Below are positions 53,390 through 63,710 of a stretch of 64,000 bases of DNA, piece by piece (within the stretch, counting starts at the first letter, position 1; every line of letters starts with the position of its first letter). The position numbers were made by a program, and so were the translations under genes. A model generated the notes under the pieces. That model saw only the letters and a list, made by a program, of their open reading frames with translations, had not been told where the DNA came from and did no database searches. Source of the stretch: Clostridiales bacterium. Lineage in GTDB: Bacteria > Bacillota > Clostridia > Lachnospirales > Lachnospiraceae. The stretch lies in assembly GCA_018372435.1 (NCBI GenBank), contig JAHAJA010000002.1:62001-126000 (forward strand), in the 5' to 3' direction.

Positions 53390-56300
53390 ATGATACAAAG
53401 AAGAGGAAAAGGTAAGATAGCTCTTGTAAGGATATTGACGCTTCTATTTGTGCTGTGTAGTATCTATTCAGGATATCAGGTGGCAATTGCTCGAAGTGTA
53501 GTAGTTCCAGTTAAAGGAGCAGATGAGGCTAATTCAGAGAACGAAATAGTTGTTACGAATTTAGCAAAAGTACTTAGTAGCACTCGCGTGAATGAGGATG
53601 ATATATTTACAATCTTAGAGATTGTTCCGTATCGTGGTATGGGGGAACTAGGGTATATGGTCGGCGGCTGTGAACCTATTGATTTGACTAAACTAACGAC
53701 AAGAGACTATGATGGCTATACTAGTTTTTTGGGTGAGATGTTATTGGTAAGAGACACCTACGTGGAAAAAGAGACATTAACGAAGAAAGACCAAGAGGAG
53801 TATAAGGATTGGTCTGATGTTTATGTAGCAAAACAAGAAGCGGGAAATTTCAAATCCGTTGAACCATATACGGGAGAGTATACAATGGAGAACCGTGATC
53901 AATACGTTGTAGATCAAAACAAGCACGGTTATTATAATACAAGATTGAATAAGTTAGTTTTTAATAAGAATCTGTACGGGAAGATTGTTAAAGATAATAA
54001 TGTGAATGCTTGGTTTTATCCAGAAGAAGAGGCAAGTAAATATACCGCATTTGATGGAACCAAGTATACAGTAGCCAATGCAGTGAAGAATGAGACGCAT
54101 ACAGGGGATTATGATTACAATAGATTGAAGGATCTGTTTGTTCTTAATAAGGGAAAAGGAACTTATGATGTACAGTTTATGCCATATTCATATCAAAGAA
54201 ATCAAAAAGTATATTATATGGCTTCTGAATACGAAGTCGTAGATGATTGTTCGGGTGAATATACGGGGGAGATTATATATGTTAATGCACCAGATACAGA
54301 TCGTGATGGTAGACCAGATGGACGGTATAACAAAGTAAAAACAGAGAATTATGTATTCGTAGGACCAGGAATGGGGAGTTATAATTTTATCCAAGAAGCT
54401 AAGCTTTCGGATACAACTACGCAAACTTATCTAGTTTATAAGAAGTATTTCTGCCGAAAAGGTGTTGAGTATACTAACGCGGAGTGGTTTAAGCGATATG
54501 CCATGCGACTAGATGTATCTGAATGGGACGATTGTAAGATAGAGGTAATTACGCGTACACCGAGTGAAGTGAATAAGGATCCATCACTAATTACGAAAGC
54601 AGATATGTTGTTCTTATCTCCAACACAACAGAATATGGCTTATGTTGGCTTATGGGAGTTCTTTGGGAAAGATAAGGAGTCACTTGGCGTAACGGAAGCG
54701 ACAAGGTATACGGTAAGTGATTTGGCTAACAATGGGTTGCCAATTAATCTAACTGGTATGAAGCCAGGTAAGACCCTTCCTACCTTTATTGATAACGATT
54801 TGAATTGGAATGTAACCTACCAGTTGTTCAAACGAATCGGTATTGAACAAGATTTACCAACGGTACTTAATTGTGTAATGTATGAAAATAATCGTACAGA
54901 GTTAGAACATTACCCTAATTCAACTAGTAATAATTGTGCCAAGTTATATCTTATGTTAAGACAGTGGAATCCACAGATTTTTTATGAGAATTTTTTTGAG
55001 ACAAATCTGATTAAAGAAGGGACTTTCAAAGGAATTACAACAGGAGAATATACGGCTAAAGTAAATAATGCTAGGTACATATGGCATAGTCAAACGTTCT
55101 TGCCTGATTTGCCGAATGGAGTGTCAAACCCACTGGATTACTACACTAGTATTGGTATCGATAACCCATACATGAACGGAAACGAAAGTGTTGTTAGTAA
55201 CATCTATACATTCAATGGTGATTGTATCGTAGATAATAATTTCTTGGTTGAACGAAATTACTCCGATAAATATAAATGGTTTTATGATATAAATTCCTTT
55301 CTTTTTGAAGAAGACAATGGACGAGAAGGTACTGATGAAGAGCTTAAAAAAGTTACTCTTTCAACTGCGGATATCTTCTATTATTTATTAAAATATAAGA
55401 AGGTTAATTTGAATAAGACAGAACTTGTAGTGCTTGACCTTGAACCATGTAATGACTTCAAATTAACGGAAGCAGATGTCAGAAATATGATAAAAGGGTA
55501 TACAGGAGCAGTGAAAATTGTTAAGATGACCACTGCTGAATTCAATGGCAAGATTGAAGATTTGAATAAAGAGTACGACATGATATATATGGGGCTGAAT
55601 ACTGGTATGTTCAATACGAATTCCAGTGGAAGCACGGTATATAATGACACCACACTAAATGGTAAGATATATCTCCATGTAGGGGATAAAATGGTGGGGG
55701 GCTTTGCTCTAATGGGATTAGTTAAAGACTACAACGAGTATCGTTTTAGTGGGAATGATATTACAGCAATTAAAGAAAAGGAATTGGTGGAATATATAAG
55801 TGCAGGATATCCCATTGTTATGGCAAACGATTTATACACGCTTAACACTAGTAAGATAGATGCTTATAGTAATATTCATCATTTTGTTAAGGTGAATAAA
55901 GCAGGGAATAAGAATATACTGAATTTGGAATCCTTTAGTGATATTCAATCTAAAGCAAAGGCTGGTAGTCAGCTGATAAAGTATCTTTCAATAGAGAAAC
56001 CAAAACTAGATTTTACTATTATGCCAGCAATGTATGATGATAAATTATCAAATACACTTTCAACAGAAAGAAAACTTAGCTATAAATTCTCAATAGGGGA
56101 TTTGAAAGCAGGAGAGAATGATAAGATTACCTATACGGTTAAGCTATACATTGATGGGAATGCTGATGGTAGGTATTCAACAAACGAACTACAAGCCAAT
56201 ATGACAAAAATTAAAGCAGGAGAACAGATTGAATTACAGAAGACGTTGCCGTCTTCCTATGTTGGTATTGTACCATGGAAAATAGTTGTTTATAGGACTG

Positions 56301-57892
56301 ATAATCCGAACATACGAAGCAATCAAATTGGTTATTATGCGGTTAAAGGGAATGGTAATGAGAAAAAGATGTTGAAGATTCTACAAATTACGTCAACAAA
56401 GTACTCCATGTATAATTGGACGGGGTCAACAATAAATCTACAGGAAGAATTGAAAAATAGTAATTCGTTATTCTCAAAGTATACGAAAGATCTTAATGAC
56501 TTTACGTTAAGAATTGAAACAATTGATGTGAATGGCTTTGTAGATAAGTATAAGGGATCTGAGAATGGAAAATCGAATAAGTATATAAAAGATAATCCGA
56601 ATTCTGTTGATCGATTAATGGGATATGATATGTTGATTTTTGGCTTCGGCGATAGCTATTCAGATATTAGTAATGAAAACGGTGCGTTAGATAACGTAAC
56701 TGCCTTTATTGATAGTGGTAAAAGTGTACTGTTCTCTCATGATACCACATCTGTAGACAATAATCCTGAAAGTATGGATAATGGTCAAACCCATACGAAA
56801 GGAGTTATTAATTGGGGATACAACATCAACAAATATTTTAGAAACAGCTTAGGTATGGATCGGTATGGAGTAACAGTAGGAAATGAAGAGAGAACCGGTA
56901 AGGATATTGCTTATACTCCTACTGGAAGCAACTATAAAGCAATTCAAGGTTATACCTATTCCGCATTGATTCAATATGGAGGAGTGCCTGGTGATAGATG
57001 GAATTCTATTACGTTCCCAACAAATCAATTAAGTCCTATCAAAGGTTTGAATGTAAAAGATAGTAGATCTAAAGATTTTCCTGAATTTAATTATTACGCT
57101 ACCAATTCAGTTACTAATGTCAATCAAGGCCAAATTACCGAATATCCATATAACATACCAACACCGTCATCTCAAGATATAGCAAAGATGGCTGTAGCTG
57201 AAACTCATGGTCAGTACTATGAACTAGATTTAGAGGATCCAGAGATCGTTGTTTGGTATTGTTTATCAAACAGCAATAATGATTCTTATGACTACCGTTA
57301 CAATAACCTGTATAGTTCCTCCCCAAACGATGTTCGCAATAATTATTATATCTATAATAAAGGGAATATAACCTATACAGGTGCTGGACACCGTGACTTT
57401 GGGAATAATGAATATGAGGTAAAACTATTCATTAATACTATGGTTGCAGCATATCGTGCCACTATTTCAGCACCTGAGATTTCGGTAACGAATGGATTTG
57501 ATAACGAGGAAGGGGTTAGTTTTGTATACGTAGATAGCGATTTTACTGAGAATTCTTCAGTTTCCAAGGAAGAGGATATGGTGAAGATTTCGTTCACTGT
57601 AAAGGATGACAGTATTGTATCTAGTACAGCAAAGATTCAACTCTTAGATGAGAGTGGAGAAGTGAATAATCTGATTGTATACGATGAGAAAAAACAGGTA
57701 GTTCCATATAATAAAGTTAACACCTTCTTTAAAAACACAGACGGCGATCTTTATGAATACTACATCTTATATCCAAGAAAGAAATTAGACGGGAAAGAAT
57801 CCGTGAATCTATCAATTACTGCGGATAATTCAAAGATTAAATCAAGTAAAAAAATCACACTAATAAGAAGGAATTTATTTAATTTGAATTAG
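53390..57892 (+). CDS. Large exported DUF5057-like protein at the end of the pilus operon
   Basis: The 1500-residue protein has an N-terminal signal/anchor helix (IALVRILTLLFVLCSIYSGYQV). Near residue 72 begins FTILEIVPYRGMGELGYMVGG, the hallmark I associate with DUF5057. Two segments resemble amidotransferase-like Rossmann folds (YDMIYMGLNTG near 730; YDMLIFGFGDSY near 1080, followed by FIDSGKSVLFSHDTT). Calcium-loop-like motifs occur at 302-310 (DTDRDGRPD) and 922-933 (DGNADGRYSTNE). AGGAGG precedes the ATG. Placement after the minor pilins suggests a pilus-tip or surface protein, but no adhesin domain is recognised. Confidence 0.75.
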   Translation: MIQRRGKGKIALVRILTLLFVLCSIYSGYQVAIARSVVVPVKGADEANSENEIVVTNLAKVLSSTRVNEDDIFTILEIVPYRGMGELGYMVGGCEPIDLTKLTTRDYDGYTSFLGEMLLVRDTYVEKETLTKKDQEEYKDWSDVYVAKQEAGNFKSVEPYTGEYTMENRDQYVVDQNKHGYYNTRLNKLVFNKNLYGKIVKDNNVNAWFYPEEEASKYTAFDGTKYTVANAVKNETHTGDYDYNRLKDLFVLNKGKGTYDVQFMPYSYQRNQKVYYMASEYEVVDDCSGEYTGEIIYVNAPDTDRDGRPDGRYNKVKTENYVFVGPGMGSYNFIQEAKLSDTTTQTYLVYKKYFCRKGVEYTNAEWFKRYAMRLDVSEWDDCKIEVITRTPSEVNKDPSLITKADMLFLSPTQQNMAYVGLWEFFGKDKESLGVTEATRYTVSDLANNGLPINLTGMKPGKTLPTFIDNDLNWNVTYQLFKRIGIEQDLPTVLNCVMYENNRTELEHYPNSTSNNCAKLYLMLRQWNPQIFYENFFETNLIKEGTFKGITTGEYTAKVNNARYIWHSQTFLPDLPNGVSNPLDYYTSIGIDNPYMNGNESVVSNIYTFNGDCIVDNNFLVERNYSDKYKWFYDINSFLFEEDNGREGTDEELKKVTLSTADIFYYLLKYKKVNLNKTELVVLDLEPCNDFKLTEADVRNMIKGYTGAVKIVKMTTAEFNGKIEDLNKEYDMIYMGLNTGMFNTNSSGSTVYNDTTLNGKIYLHVGDKMVGGFALMGLVKDYNEYRFSGNDITAIKEKELVEYISAGYPIVMANDLYTLNTSKIDAYSNIHHFVKVNKAGNKNILNLESFSDIQSKAKAGSQLIKYLSIEKPKLDFTIMPAMYDDKLSNTLSTERKLSYKFSIGDLKAGENDKITYTVKLYIDGNADGRYSTNELQANMTKIKAGEQIELQKTLPSSYVGIVPWKIVVYRTDNPNIRSNQIGYYAVKGNGNEKKMLKILQITSTKYSMYNWTGSTINLQEELKNSNSLFSKYTKDLNDFTLRIETIDVNGFVDKYKGSENGKSNKYIKDNPNSVDRLMGYDMLIFGFGDSYSDISNENGALDNVTAFIDSGKSVLFSHDTTSVDNNPESMDNGQTHTKGVINWGYNINKYFRNSLGMDRYGVTVGNEERTGKDIAYTPTGSNYKAIQGYTYSALIQYGGVPGDRWNSITFPTNQLSPIKGLNVKDSRSKDFPEFNYYATNSVTNVNQGQITEYPYNIPTPSSQDIAKMAVAETHGQYYELDLEDPEIVVWYCLSNSNNDSYDYRYNNLYSSSPNDVRNNYYIYNKGNITYTGAGHRDFGNNEYEVKLFINTMVAAYRATISAPEISVTNGFDNEEGVSFVYVDSDFTENSSVSKEEDMVKISFTVKDDSIVSSTAKIQLLDESGEVNNLIVYDEKKQVVPYNKVNTFFKNTDGDLYEYYILYPRKKLDGKESVNLSITADNSKIKSSKKITLIRRNLFNLN

Positions 57893-57972
57893 ACGAAACG
57901 ATCCAGTTGCATAGCTATTTCAGTGCTGTGTGCACGAGTTGAAACCAAGGGATGACCTTCTTATAGCAATAA

Positions 57973-58014
57973 AGTATGAGGCAATTGGAAGTATTCTTTC
58001 AACTGTCTCATACT
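57973..58014 (+). terminator. Stem-loop after the pilus operon
   Basis: AGTATGAGGCAATTGGAAG (57973-57991) pairs with CTTTCAACTGTCTCATACT (57996-58014) with G-U pairs and a 4-nt loop. The following sequence is not T-rich. Confidence 0.6.
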
Positions 58015-58047
58015 ATTATGTTGGTGTCATATCAGACTAAAAGAGTA

Positions 58048-58076
58048 TTGTTACTTCCAATAAGATGTAGTAGAAT
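58048..58076 (+). promoter_or_regulatory. Candidate promoter for the AAA+ ATPase gene
   Basis: TTGTTA (58048-58053), 17 nt, TAGAAT (58071-58076), 55 nt before the start codon. It separates this gene from the pilus operon. Confidence 0.5.
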
Positions 58077-58130
58077 GATAGTAGTTATTAATAGTAGTAA
58101 TCCTCTACAACAAGAGAAGGAAGTGGCAAG

Positions 58131-59759
58131 ATGCAAGCCTATTCAAATCGTTCGTTATTTGAGATAGCTCGTGAGAATTATAAAACATTAAAAAAACATT
58201 GCGAAGATTTACTAGAAGAGGGATATTGGGAAAAACCATCTGAGATTTTGAAACAATCTGTTTTTGATGTGCTTGACATCTATGTACAAGCAATTTTAGT
58301 AAGTTATGCAGTGTTTAGTAAGCATTTTATGAAAGAAGATATAGAATTCCTACTTTCAACGGTGGATAGTAATCATTTTAGTTTGAATCCGGAGAAATGT
58401 ATTGAAGATACAGTGGTGGCACAAGTTGAGCGTATGCTTGCTTCACCACCTATTTTGTTGCAATTGTGCGATTTGCGAGATAAGGAGAAGGGAACGCGTT
58501 GTGCAGAGACTTTCTTTGAAACTTTAATTAATATTGTATTAGCTATGGCGTACTTGAATAGCTCAAAAGATCGTTATGTAATACAATTTATACAAGAATA
58601 TTATAATAAAAGCCATATCTTTATTAGTACAAGAATGAATTGTGACTATATATTAGATGAAAAATATGTTTTTCGTAAGATTTGTAGTGAAATGTTTAAA
58701 ACTGGAGTGCATATGAAAGCAGAACAGGCAATACACCATGAAGCAATTGTTGGTGGATTGTATAAGAACGTGGAAAATCAATATGCACCTAGAGAGGTAA
58801 CAGAAGCGGTAAATATTCAGGGCAGTGAAACGAAAGATTCTCAAATCATAAATCAAGATGTGACTTGTCAGAATGTATTAGAAGATACCATATGTGATAT
58901 AAACAAGGAAAATGAAAAACAGGAACAACAACAGGAACAACAAGAGCGATTGACTCAACTATTAGAAGAATTGAACACCTTGATCGGTTTAGATGGGGTG
59001 AAAGAAGAAGTGAATTCTTTAATAAACCTTATAAAAGTTCGCAAGATGCGTGAGAAGTTTAATATGCCTGTTATGGACATGTCCTATCACATGGTTTTTA
59101 CGGGGAATCCAGGTACCGGTAAGACAACAGTCGCTCGAATTGTGGCAGAGCTATACAAGGAATTGGGGCTATTATCAAAAGGAAACCTTGTAGAGACGGA
59201 TAGAGCGGGATTAGTTGCAGGCTATGTTGGACAAACTGCTATTAAAGTTACAGAGATAGTAGAGAAAGCCATAGGTGGAGTGTTATTTATTGACGAAGCG
59301 TATTCCCTAACGAATAATACAAGTGGGAATGATTTTGGTAATGAAGCGATTGATACACTTGTTAAATTAATGGAAGATCACAGAGATGATTTCGTAGTTA
59401 TTGTAGCCGGATATAAGAAAGAGATGGAAGGTTTCTTGAAGGCGAACACAGGGCTGGTATCAAGATTTAATAAGTTTATTGAATTCAAAGATTACACTGA
59501 AGAAGAATTAATTGATATCTTGAAGATGATGGCAAACAAATCAGCAATGAAAATTGATGAAGAGGCGATTTCCTATGTTACAAAGCAGCTTGATAAGATG
59601 ACGAAAGCGGCAAAGAATCGTTTTGGTAATGCAAGAGGTATCCGCAACGTATTCGAAAAGATTATTACAAGCCAAGCAAACCGACTTGTAACCTATGAGG
59701 ATCCATCAATAGATCAATTACAACAGATTATATATGATGATGTGGTGGACGTAATATAA
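58131..59759 (+). CDS. AAA+ ATPase of the CbxX/CfxQ (SpoVK-like) family
   Basis: The 542-residue protein has an N-terminal helical region of about 230 residues of unknown type, a Gln/Glu-rich linker (about 260-275), and an AAA+ domain (about 290-542) with Walker A GNPGTGKT (325-332), the pore segment DRAGLVAGYVGQTA, Walker B GVLFIDEAYSL and the arginine-rich ARGIRNVFEKI sensor region. Relatives include SpoVK and the Rubisco activase CbbX; no Rubisco is present. The substrate is unknown. AAGGAAGTGG precedes the ATG. Confidence 0.87.
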   Translation: MQAYSNRSLFEIARENYKTLKKHCEDLLEEGYWEKPSEILKQSVFDVLDIYVQAILVSYAVFSKHFMKEDIEFLLSTVDSNHFSLNPEKCIEDTVVAQVERMLASPPILLQLCDLRDKEKGTRCAETFFETLINIVLAMAYLNSSKDRYVIQFIQEYYNKSHIFISTRMNCDYILDEKYVFRKICSEMFKTGVHMKAEQAIHHEAIVGGLYKNVENQYAPREVTEAVNIQGSETKDSQIINQDVTCQNVLEDTICDINKENEKQEQQQEQQERLTQLLEELNTLIGLDGVKEEVNSLINLIKVRKMREKFNMPVMDMSYHMVFTGNPGTGKTTVARIVAELYKELGLLSKGNLVETDRAGLVAGYVGQTAIKVTEIVEKAIGGVLFIDEAYSLTNNTSGNDFGNEAIDTLVKLMEDHRDDFVVIVAGYKKEMEGFLKANTGLVSRFNKFIEFKDYTEEELIDILKMMANKSAMKIDEEAISYVTKQLDKMTKAAKNRFGNARGIRNVFEKIITSQANRLVTYEDPSIDQLQQIIYDDVVDVI

Positions 59760-59821
59760 GTACTGAAATAATGCATTAACTCATAAGATACTACTAGAAG
59801 GGCATAGTAGGAGAAGAGAAT

Positions 59822-60289
59822 ATGCAGATAAAATGGAAACCATTAGCATGTAGTATAACCATACCGCTAGCATTTGGTTTGTTAGTGGGATGGTTAACAA
59901 AAGATAGCATGGATATCTATGAACAGTTGAATAAGCCAGCTATGGCCTTACCAGGATATGCTTTTTCAGCTGTCTGGTTAATCCTATTTGTTCTTATGGG
60001 GATATCATCCTATATCATTTATGTATCAACTTCACCTGAAAGAGAGAAAGCAATGCGATTGTATGAAATCAATTTGCTTTTACTTTTTATATGGCCAATT
60101 ACCTTTTTTTTATTCCAATCGTATTTCTTGGCATTTGTAATTGCGATTATAATATGGGGTGTTGCGTTCACTATGGTGAGTATGTTTACACAGATATCTA
60201 GGTTTGCTGGGTGGATTTTGCTACCATATTTTATATGGGTGACTTATGCAGCTTATCTTAATCTGCAAATATTAATGTTAAACAAATAA
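59822..60289 (+). CDS. TspO/MBR-family membrane protein
   Basis: The 155-residue protein has five hydrophobic helices and the family signature LNKPAMALPGYAFSAVWLILFVLMGISSYI, the Trp/Phe-rich third segment and LLPYFIWVTYAAYLNLQI. TspO proteins bind porphyrins and related molecules in the membrane. AGGAG precedes the ATG at 59822 by about 10 nt. A D,D-carboxypeptidase gene follows after 85 nt on the same strand. Confidence 0.92.
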   Translation: MQIKWKPLACSITIPLAFGLLVGWLTKDSMDIYEQLNKPAMALPGYAFSAVWLILFVLMGISSYIIYVSTSPEREKAMRLYEINLLLLFIWPITFFLFQSYFLAFVIAIIIWGVAFTMVSMFTQISRFAGWILLPYFIWVTYAAYLNLQILMLNK

Positions 60290-60374
60290 AGGTTTATGAA
60301 GAGTTACAAAAAGATAGAATATTTGTAAGGGTTAGTATATAAAATAAAGTAAGAATGTTTCAAGGAGACTGTCC

Positions 60375-61700
60375 TTGCGTAAAAAGATTACTTCTATAAT
60401 TATATGCATTATTGCCATAGTGGTTATTGCAATGCTATATTATCCTATGGTAGAGGAACAAGTTAAAGGTTGGCCGCAATACAAGCAACCGAAAGATGCC
60501 GTTACATACACTATGAATCGTAATGAGAATAGGTTAAGTCATATTGATTATCAAGATGATTTAATAATAGAAGAAGTGGCAACTGTTACGAAACCGATTA
60601 TAGATGAGAAAGCAAACATACAATTGAATGCTAGGGCAGCTTGTCTTATGGATGCCTCTACCAATAGAGTACTATATGGTAAAGAGGTAGATAAAGAGAT
60701 GCCAATGGCTAGTACGACAAAAATCATGACTTTAATTGTGACACTAGAAAACGCAAACTTAGAAGATGTTGTAACCGTATCTAAGAATGCGGCAAGGCAA
60801 CCAGATGTACAACTTAACATGCAAACTGGAAACCAGTTCAGGTTAGAGGATTTATTGTATTCCCTTATGTTGGAATCTCATAATGATACAGCAGTAGCCA
60901 TTGCTGAACATGTAGGTGGTAGCGTGGAAGGTTTTGCGCAGATGATGAATGAGAAGGCAAAAGAATTAGGATGTACGCACACTAATTTCGTGACACCAAA
61001 TGGTTTGGATTCCAGTACAGAGGAGCATTATACGACGGCAAGAGAACTGGGGATTATAGCAAGCTATGCTATCAAGAATAAGAAGTTTTTAGAGATAACC
61101 AATACTCCAAACTGGTCATTTAAAGAACTTAAAACTGGAACTACTTACGCTGTTAGTAATAAGGATCGCTTCTTATATATCTATGATGGAGCCATAGGCA
61201 TTAAAACGGGATTTACGAACAAAGCGGGATATTGTTTTGTTGGTGCAGTAGATAAGGAGGATAGGACATTTGTTTCAGTAGTGTTAGCAAGTGGCTGGCC
61301 ACCGAATAAGAATTATAAATGGTCTGATACGACGAAGCTTATGGATTATGGTACGAAGAATTTCAAGGTGCAGGAGATCTTTGATGATACCAAGCTATAT
61401 GATCCGATATTCGTAAGAAAAGGAAAAGAATGTTATGCAGACTTATATTGTGAAGGAAGTCTTCAGTTACTTTTGAGCAGCCAGGATGAAGTTAAAGTTG
61501 TTTATGAAATTACAAAAGAAGTAGAGGCACCAGTGCTACCAGACGAACAAGTTGGTGTAGCAAGGTATTATGTTAACAATGAATTAGTAAAATCTTTTCC
61601 GATTAAAACTTCAACGGGCATTGAGAAAATTGATCACGAATTTACTTGGAATCAAGTGCTTAATTTATGGTTCGCAGTAAAAATTAATATGGAAGAGTAG
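60375..61700 (+). CDS. D-alanyl-D-alanine carboxypeptidase (penicillin-binding protein, S11 family)
   Basis: The 441-residue protein has an N-terminal signal/anchor helix (about 5-23) and the S11 active-site set: Ser113 and Lys116 in MASTTKIM, Ser168-x-Asn170 in LESHND, and Lys277-Thr-Gly in GIKTGFTNKAGYC. The C-terminal part (about 345-420) resembles the PBP5 C-terminal domain. It trims the terminal D-Ala of peptidoglycan stem peptides outside the membrane, like DacA/DacF. The start is a TTG at 60375, 7 nt after AAGGAG. It lacks an obvious amphipathic C-terminal anchor. Confidence 0.94.
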   Translation: MRKKITSIIICIIAIVVIAMLYYPMVEEQVKGWPQYKQPKDAVTYTMNRNENRLSHIDYQDDLIIEEVATVTKPIIDEKANIQLNARAACLMDASTNRVLYGKEVDKEMPMASTTKIMTLIVTLENANLEDVVTVSKNAARQPDVQLNMQTGNQFRLEDLLYSLMLESHNDTAVAIAEHVGGSVEGFAQMMNEKAKELGCTHTNFVTPNGLDSSTEEHYTTARELGIIASYAIKNKKFLEITNTPNWSFKELKTGTTYAVSNKDRFLYIYDGAIGIKTGFTNKAGYCFVGAVDKEDRTFVSVVLASGWPPNKNYKWSDTTKLMDYGTKNFKVQEIFDDTKLYDPIFVRKGKECYADLYCEGSLQLLLSSQDEVKVVYEITKEVEAPVLPDEQVGVARYYVNNELVKSFPIKTSTGIEKIDHEFTWNQVLNLWFAVKINMEE

Positions 61701-61747
61701 TTGAAAGACAGAACAATTAATGTTGAAAAATTAAATATTATGAACAT

Positions 61748-61792
61748 AATCCCAGTATAAAATGTAATTATTACATTGTACTGGGATTATTT
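61748..61792 (+). terminator. Stem-loop after the D,D-carboxypeptidase gene
   Basis: AATCCCAGTA (61748-61757) and TACTGGGATT (61779-61788) are perfect complements, with AATGTAA/TTACATT extending the stem inside, followed by ATTT. Confidence 0.75.
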
Positions 61793-62165
61793 GGCATATT
61801 TTATGGGAATTCTTTAAAAGTATATAATTAGTACAGAGATTGTCTAAAGGACTTAACGGGAGTATTAAATACTATTTAGGAGAAGCAGTGATAAATAGAA
61901 AGTATGCATATACACCAAAAGATAAAGGTCTTATATATAATAAATAAGACATATTGCACATAAATGAAAGTATATAATTACATTATATGAAATTGTAAGC
62001 AATTATTGATTGACAGTCAACAAAATATAACAAAATATTGTGAAAAAAGGCAGGATTTATGAACAATTTGCTAAGATTCTATTGATAAATTCATTGAACT
62101 GTTATACAATTAAAATTGGCAGAAACTTGATTTTACTTAATATTATATAAAATGGAGGGCTGAAA
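61793..62165. other. AT-rich intergenic region before the carboxyltransferase gene
   Basis: A perfect TTGACA occurs at 62010-62015, but the best -10 at 17-18 nt (AAATAT/AATATT) is weak. A 19-codon frame from a GTG at 61888 with AGGAG upstream is too short to call. No gene or known RNA is recognised. Confidence 0.4.
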
Positions 62166-63620
62166 ATGAGTACTACAGCACAATTGTCAGCAAGAGAAAG
62201 AATACTATCTTTGCTAGACGACAATAGTTTTGTTGAAGTAGGTGCGATGGTAACAAAAAGAAGCACAGACTTTAACATGCAGCAGAAAGAAATTCCTGCA
62301 GATGGTGTAATTACTGGTTACGGAGTTATTGACAGTAATCTAGTATATGTATATAGCCAAGACCAGACAGCTTTAGGTGGTTCCGTAGGTGAAATGCATG
62401 CAAAAAAAATTGCTCGAATCTATGATATGGCTTTGAAAGTAGGGGCACCGGTAATTGGTCTTATTGACTGTGCGGGTCTTAGACTTCAAGAAGCAACAGA
62501 TGCGTTAAATGGGTTTGGTGAACTTTATTTAAAACAAACACTAGCATCAGGTGTGATCCCTCAGATAACTGCGGTACTTGGTAATTGTGGTGGTGGGGTA
62601 GCTATTTCTTCGAATTTAAGTGATTTTACTTTTATGACTGAGAAAGATGCAAAAATATTCGTCAACTCACCAAATGCTTTAGATGGTAATTATGTGGAAA
62701 AATGTGATACAAGCACAGCTAAATTCCAGGCAGAAGCTGGTGTGGTTGATGTGGTTTGTGAAGACGACGAAGCTGTACTTGCTAGTATTCGTCAGTTAGT
62801 GACAATCTTACCTTCTAACAATGAAGATAACGATTCTTATGTTGAATGCAACGATGATTTAAATCGTCTTGTACCAGCTCTTGGTACTTACTTAAAAGAT
62901 TCTGCTATAGCTCTAAAAGAGATATCTGATGATAACTTCTTTTATGAAGTGAAATCTGCTTATGCAAGAGAGATGGTTACCGGTTTCATTCGTCTTAATG
63001 GAATGACTATTGGAGCTGTGGCTAATCGTGCAGAAGTTCTTGATGAAGAATTGAAAGCAGTAGAAGAATTTGATGGTTCTTTAACAACGGCTGGTTGTGA
63101 AAAAGCAACGAGTTTTGTGAATTTCTGTGATGCATTCAATATCCCAGTTCTAACCTTAACAAGTGTAAAAGGTTATAAAGCTACAGCAGAAGAAGAAAAG
63201 ACTATTGCGAAAGCGGCAGCAAAATTAACATATGCATTCGCAAATGCAACTGTTCCGAAAGTAAATGTTATTGTTGGGGAAGCTTATGGTAGTGCTTACG
63301 TAACAATGAATTCAAAACATATAGGCGCCGATTTAGTTCTTGCATATGAAGATGCAATAATTGGTATGATGGACGCAAAATCTGCAGCACAAATTATGTA
63401 TGCGGAGGAAATTATTGCTAGTAGTGATGCAACTGCTATGATTGATGAAAAGACAAGGGAATATGCAAGCCTCCAATCCAGTGTAGAAGCAGCTGCAAAG
63501 AGAGGCTATGTTGATAACATTATTTCAACAGAAGCTACAAGAAAACAACTCGTTTATGCATATGAAATGCTATTTACAAAGAGAGACAGCCGTCCAAGTA
63601 AAAAGCATGGTACGGTTTAA
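62166..63620 (+). CDS. Biotin-dependent carboxyltransferase (acyl-CoA carboxylase/decarboxylase alpha-type subunit)
   Basis: The 484-residue protein has the two halves of a carboxyl transferase domain: SARERILSLLDDNSFVEVG, GVITGYGVIDSNLVYVYSQDQTALGGSVGEMHAKKI and NCGGGVAISSNLSDF in the first; the CDAFNIPVLTLTSVKGYKA, GEAYGSAYVTM and ADLVLAYEDAIIGMMDAKSAA segments in the second. Relatives act in propionyl-CoA or acetyl-CoA carboxylases and in methylmalonyl-CoA or glutaconyl-CoA decarboxylase sodium pumps. The OadG-like lipoprotein gene downstream favours a decarboxylase pump; the biotin protein and beta subunit are presumably beyond the window. GGAGGG precedes the ATG. Confidence 0.88.
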   Translation: MSTTAQLSARERILSLLDDNSFVEVGAMVTKRSTDFNMQQKEIPADGVITGYGVIDSNLVYVYSQDQTALGGSVGEMHAKKIARIYDMALKVGAPVIGLIDCAGLRLQEATDALNGFGELYLKQTLASGVIPQITAVLGNCGGGVAISSNLSDFTFMTEKDAKIFVNSPNALDGNYVEKCDTSTAKFQAEAGVVDVVCEDDEAVLASIRQLVTILPSNNEDNDSYVECNDDLNRLVPALGTYLKDSAIALKEISDDNFFYEVKSAYAREMVTGFIRLNGMTIGAVANRAEVLDEELKAVEEFDGSLTTAGCEKATSFVNFCDAFNIPVLTLTSVKGYKATAEEEKTIAKAAAKLTYAFANATVPKVNVIVGEAYGSAYVTMNSKHIGADLVLAYEDAIIGMMDAKSAAQIMYAEEIIASSDATAMIDEKTREYASLQSSVEAAAKRGYVDNIISTEATRKQLVYAYEMLFTKRDSRPSKKHGTV

Positions 63621-63632
63621 TATGAGGTAAAA

Positions 63633-63681
63633 GCGTGAAAAAATCTTTCACGCGGAGATTTGTGCTTCGCGCAAAATCTCC
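63633..63681 (+). terminator. Two adjacent hairpins between the carboxyltransferase and the next gene
   Basis: GCGTGAAA-AAATC-TTTCACGC (63633-63653) is followed directly by GGAGATTT...AAATCTCC (63654-63681) with GTGC/GCGC inside. Neither is followed by a T run, so they may act as a processing or partial-termination element in an operon rather than as a full terminator. Confidence 0.55.
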
Positions 63682-63710
63682 ATACTTTGAAAGGGGCATG
63701 CGTACTAATT

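Noticed and set aside
61888..61947. 19-codon frame starting GTG with AGGAG upstream
   Set aside because: Too short and without other support; AT-rich sequence yields such frames by chance.
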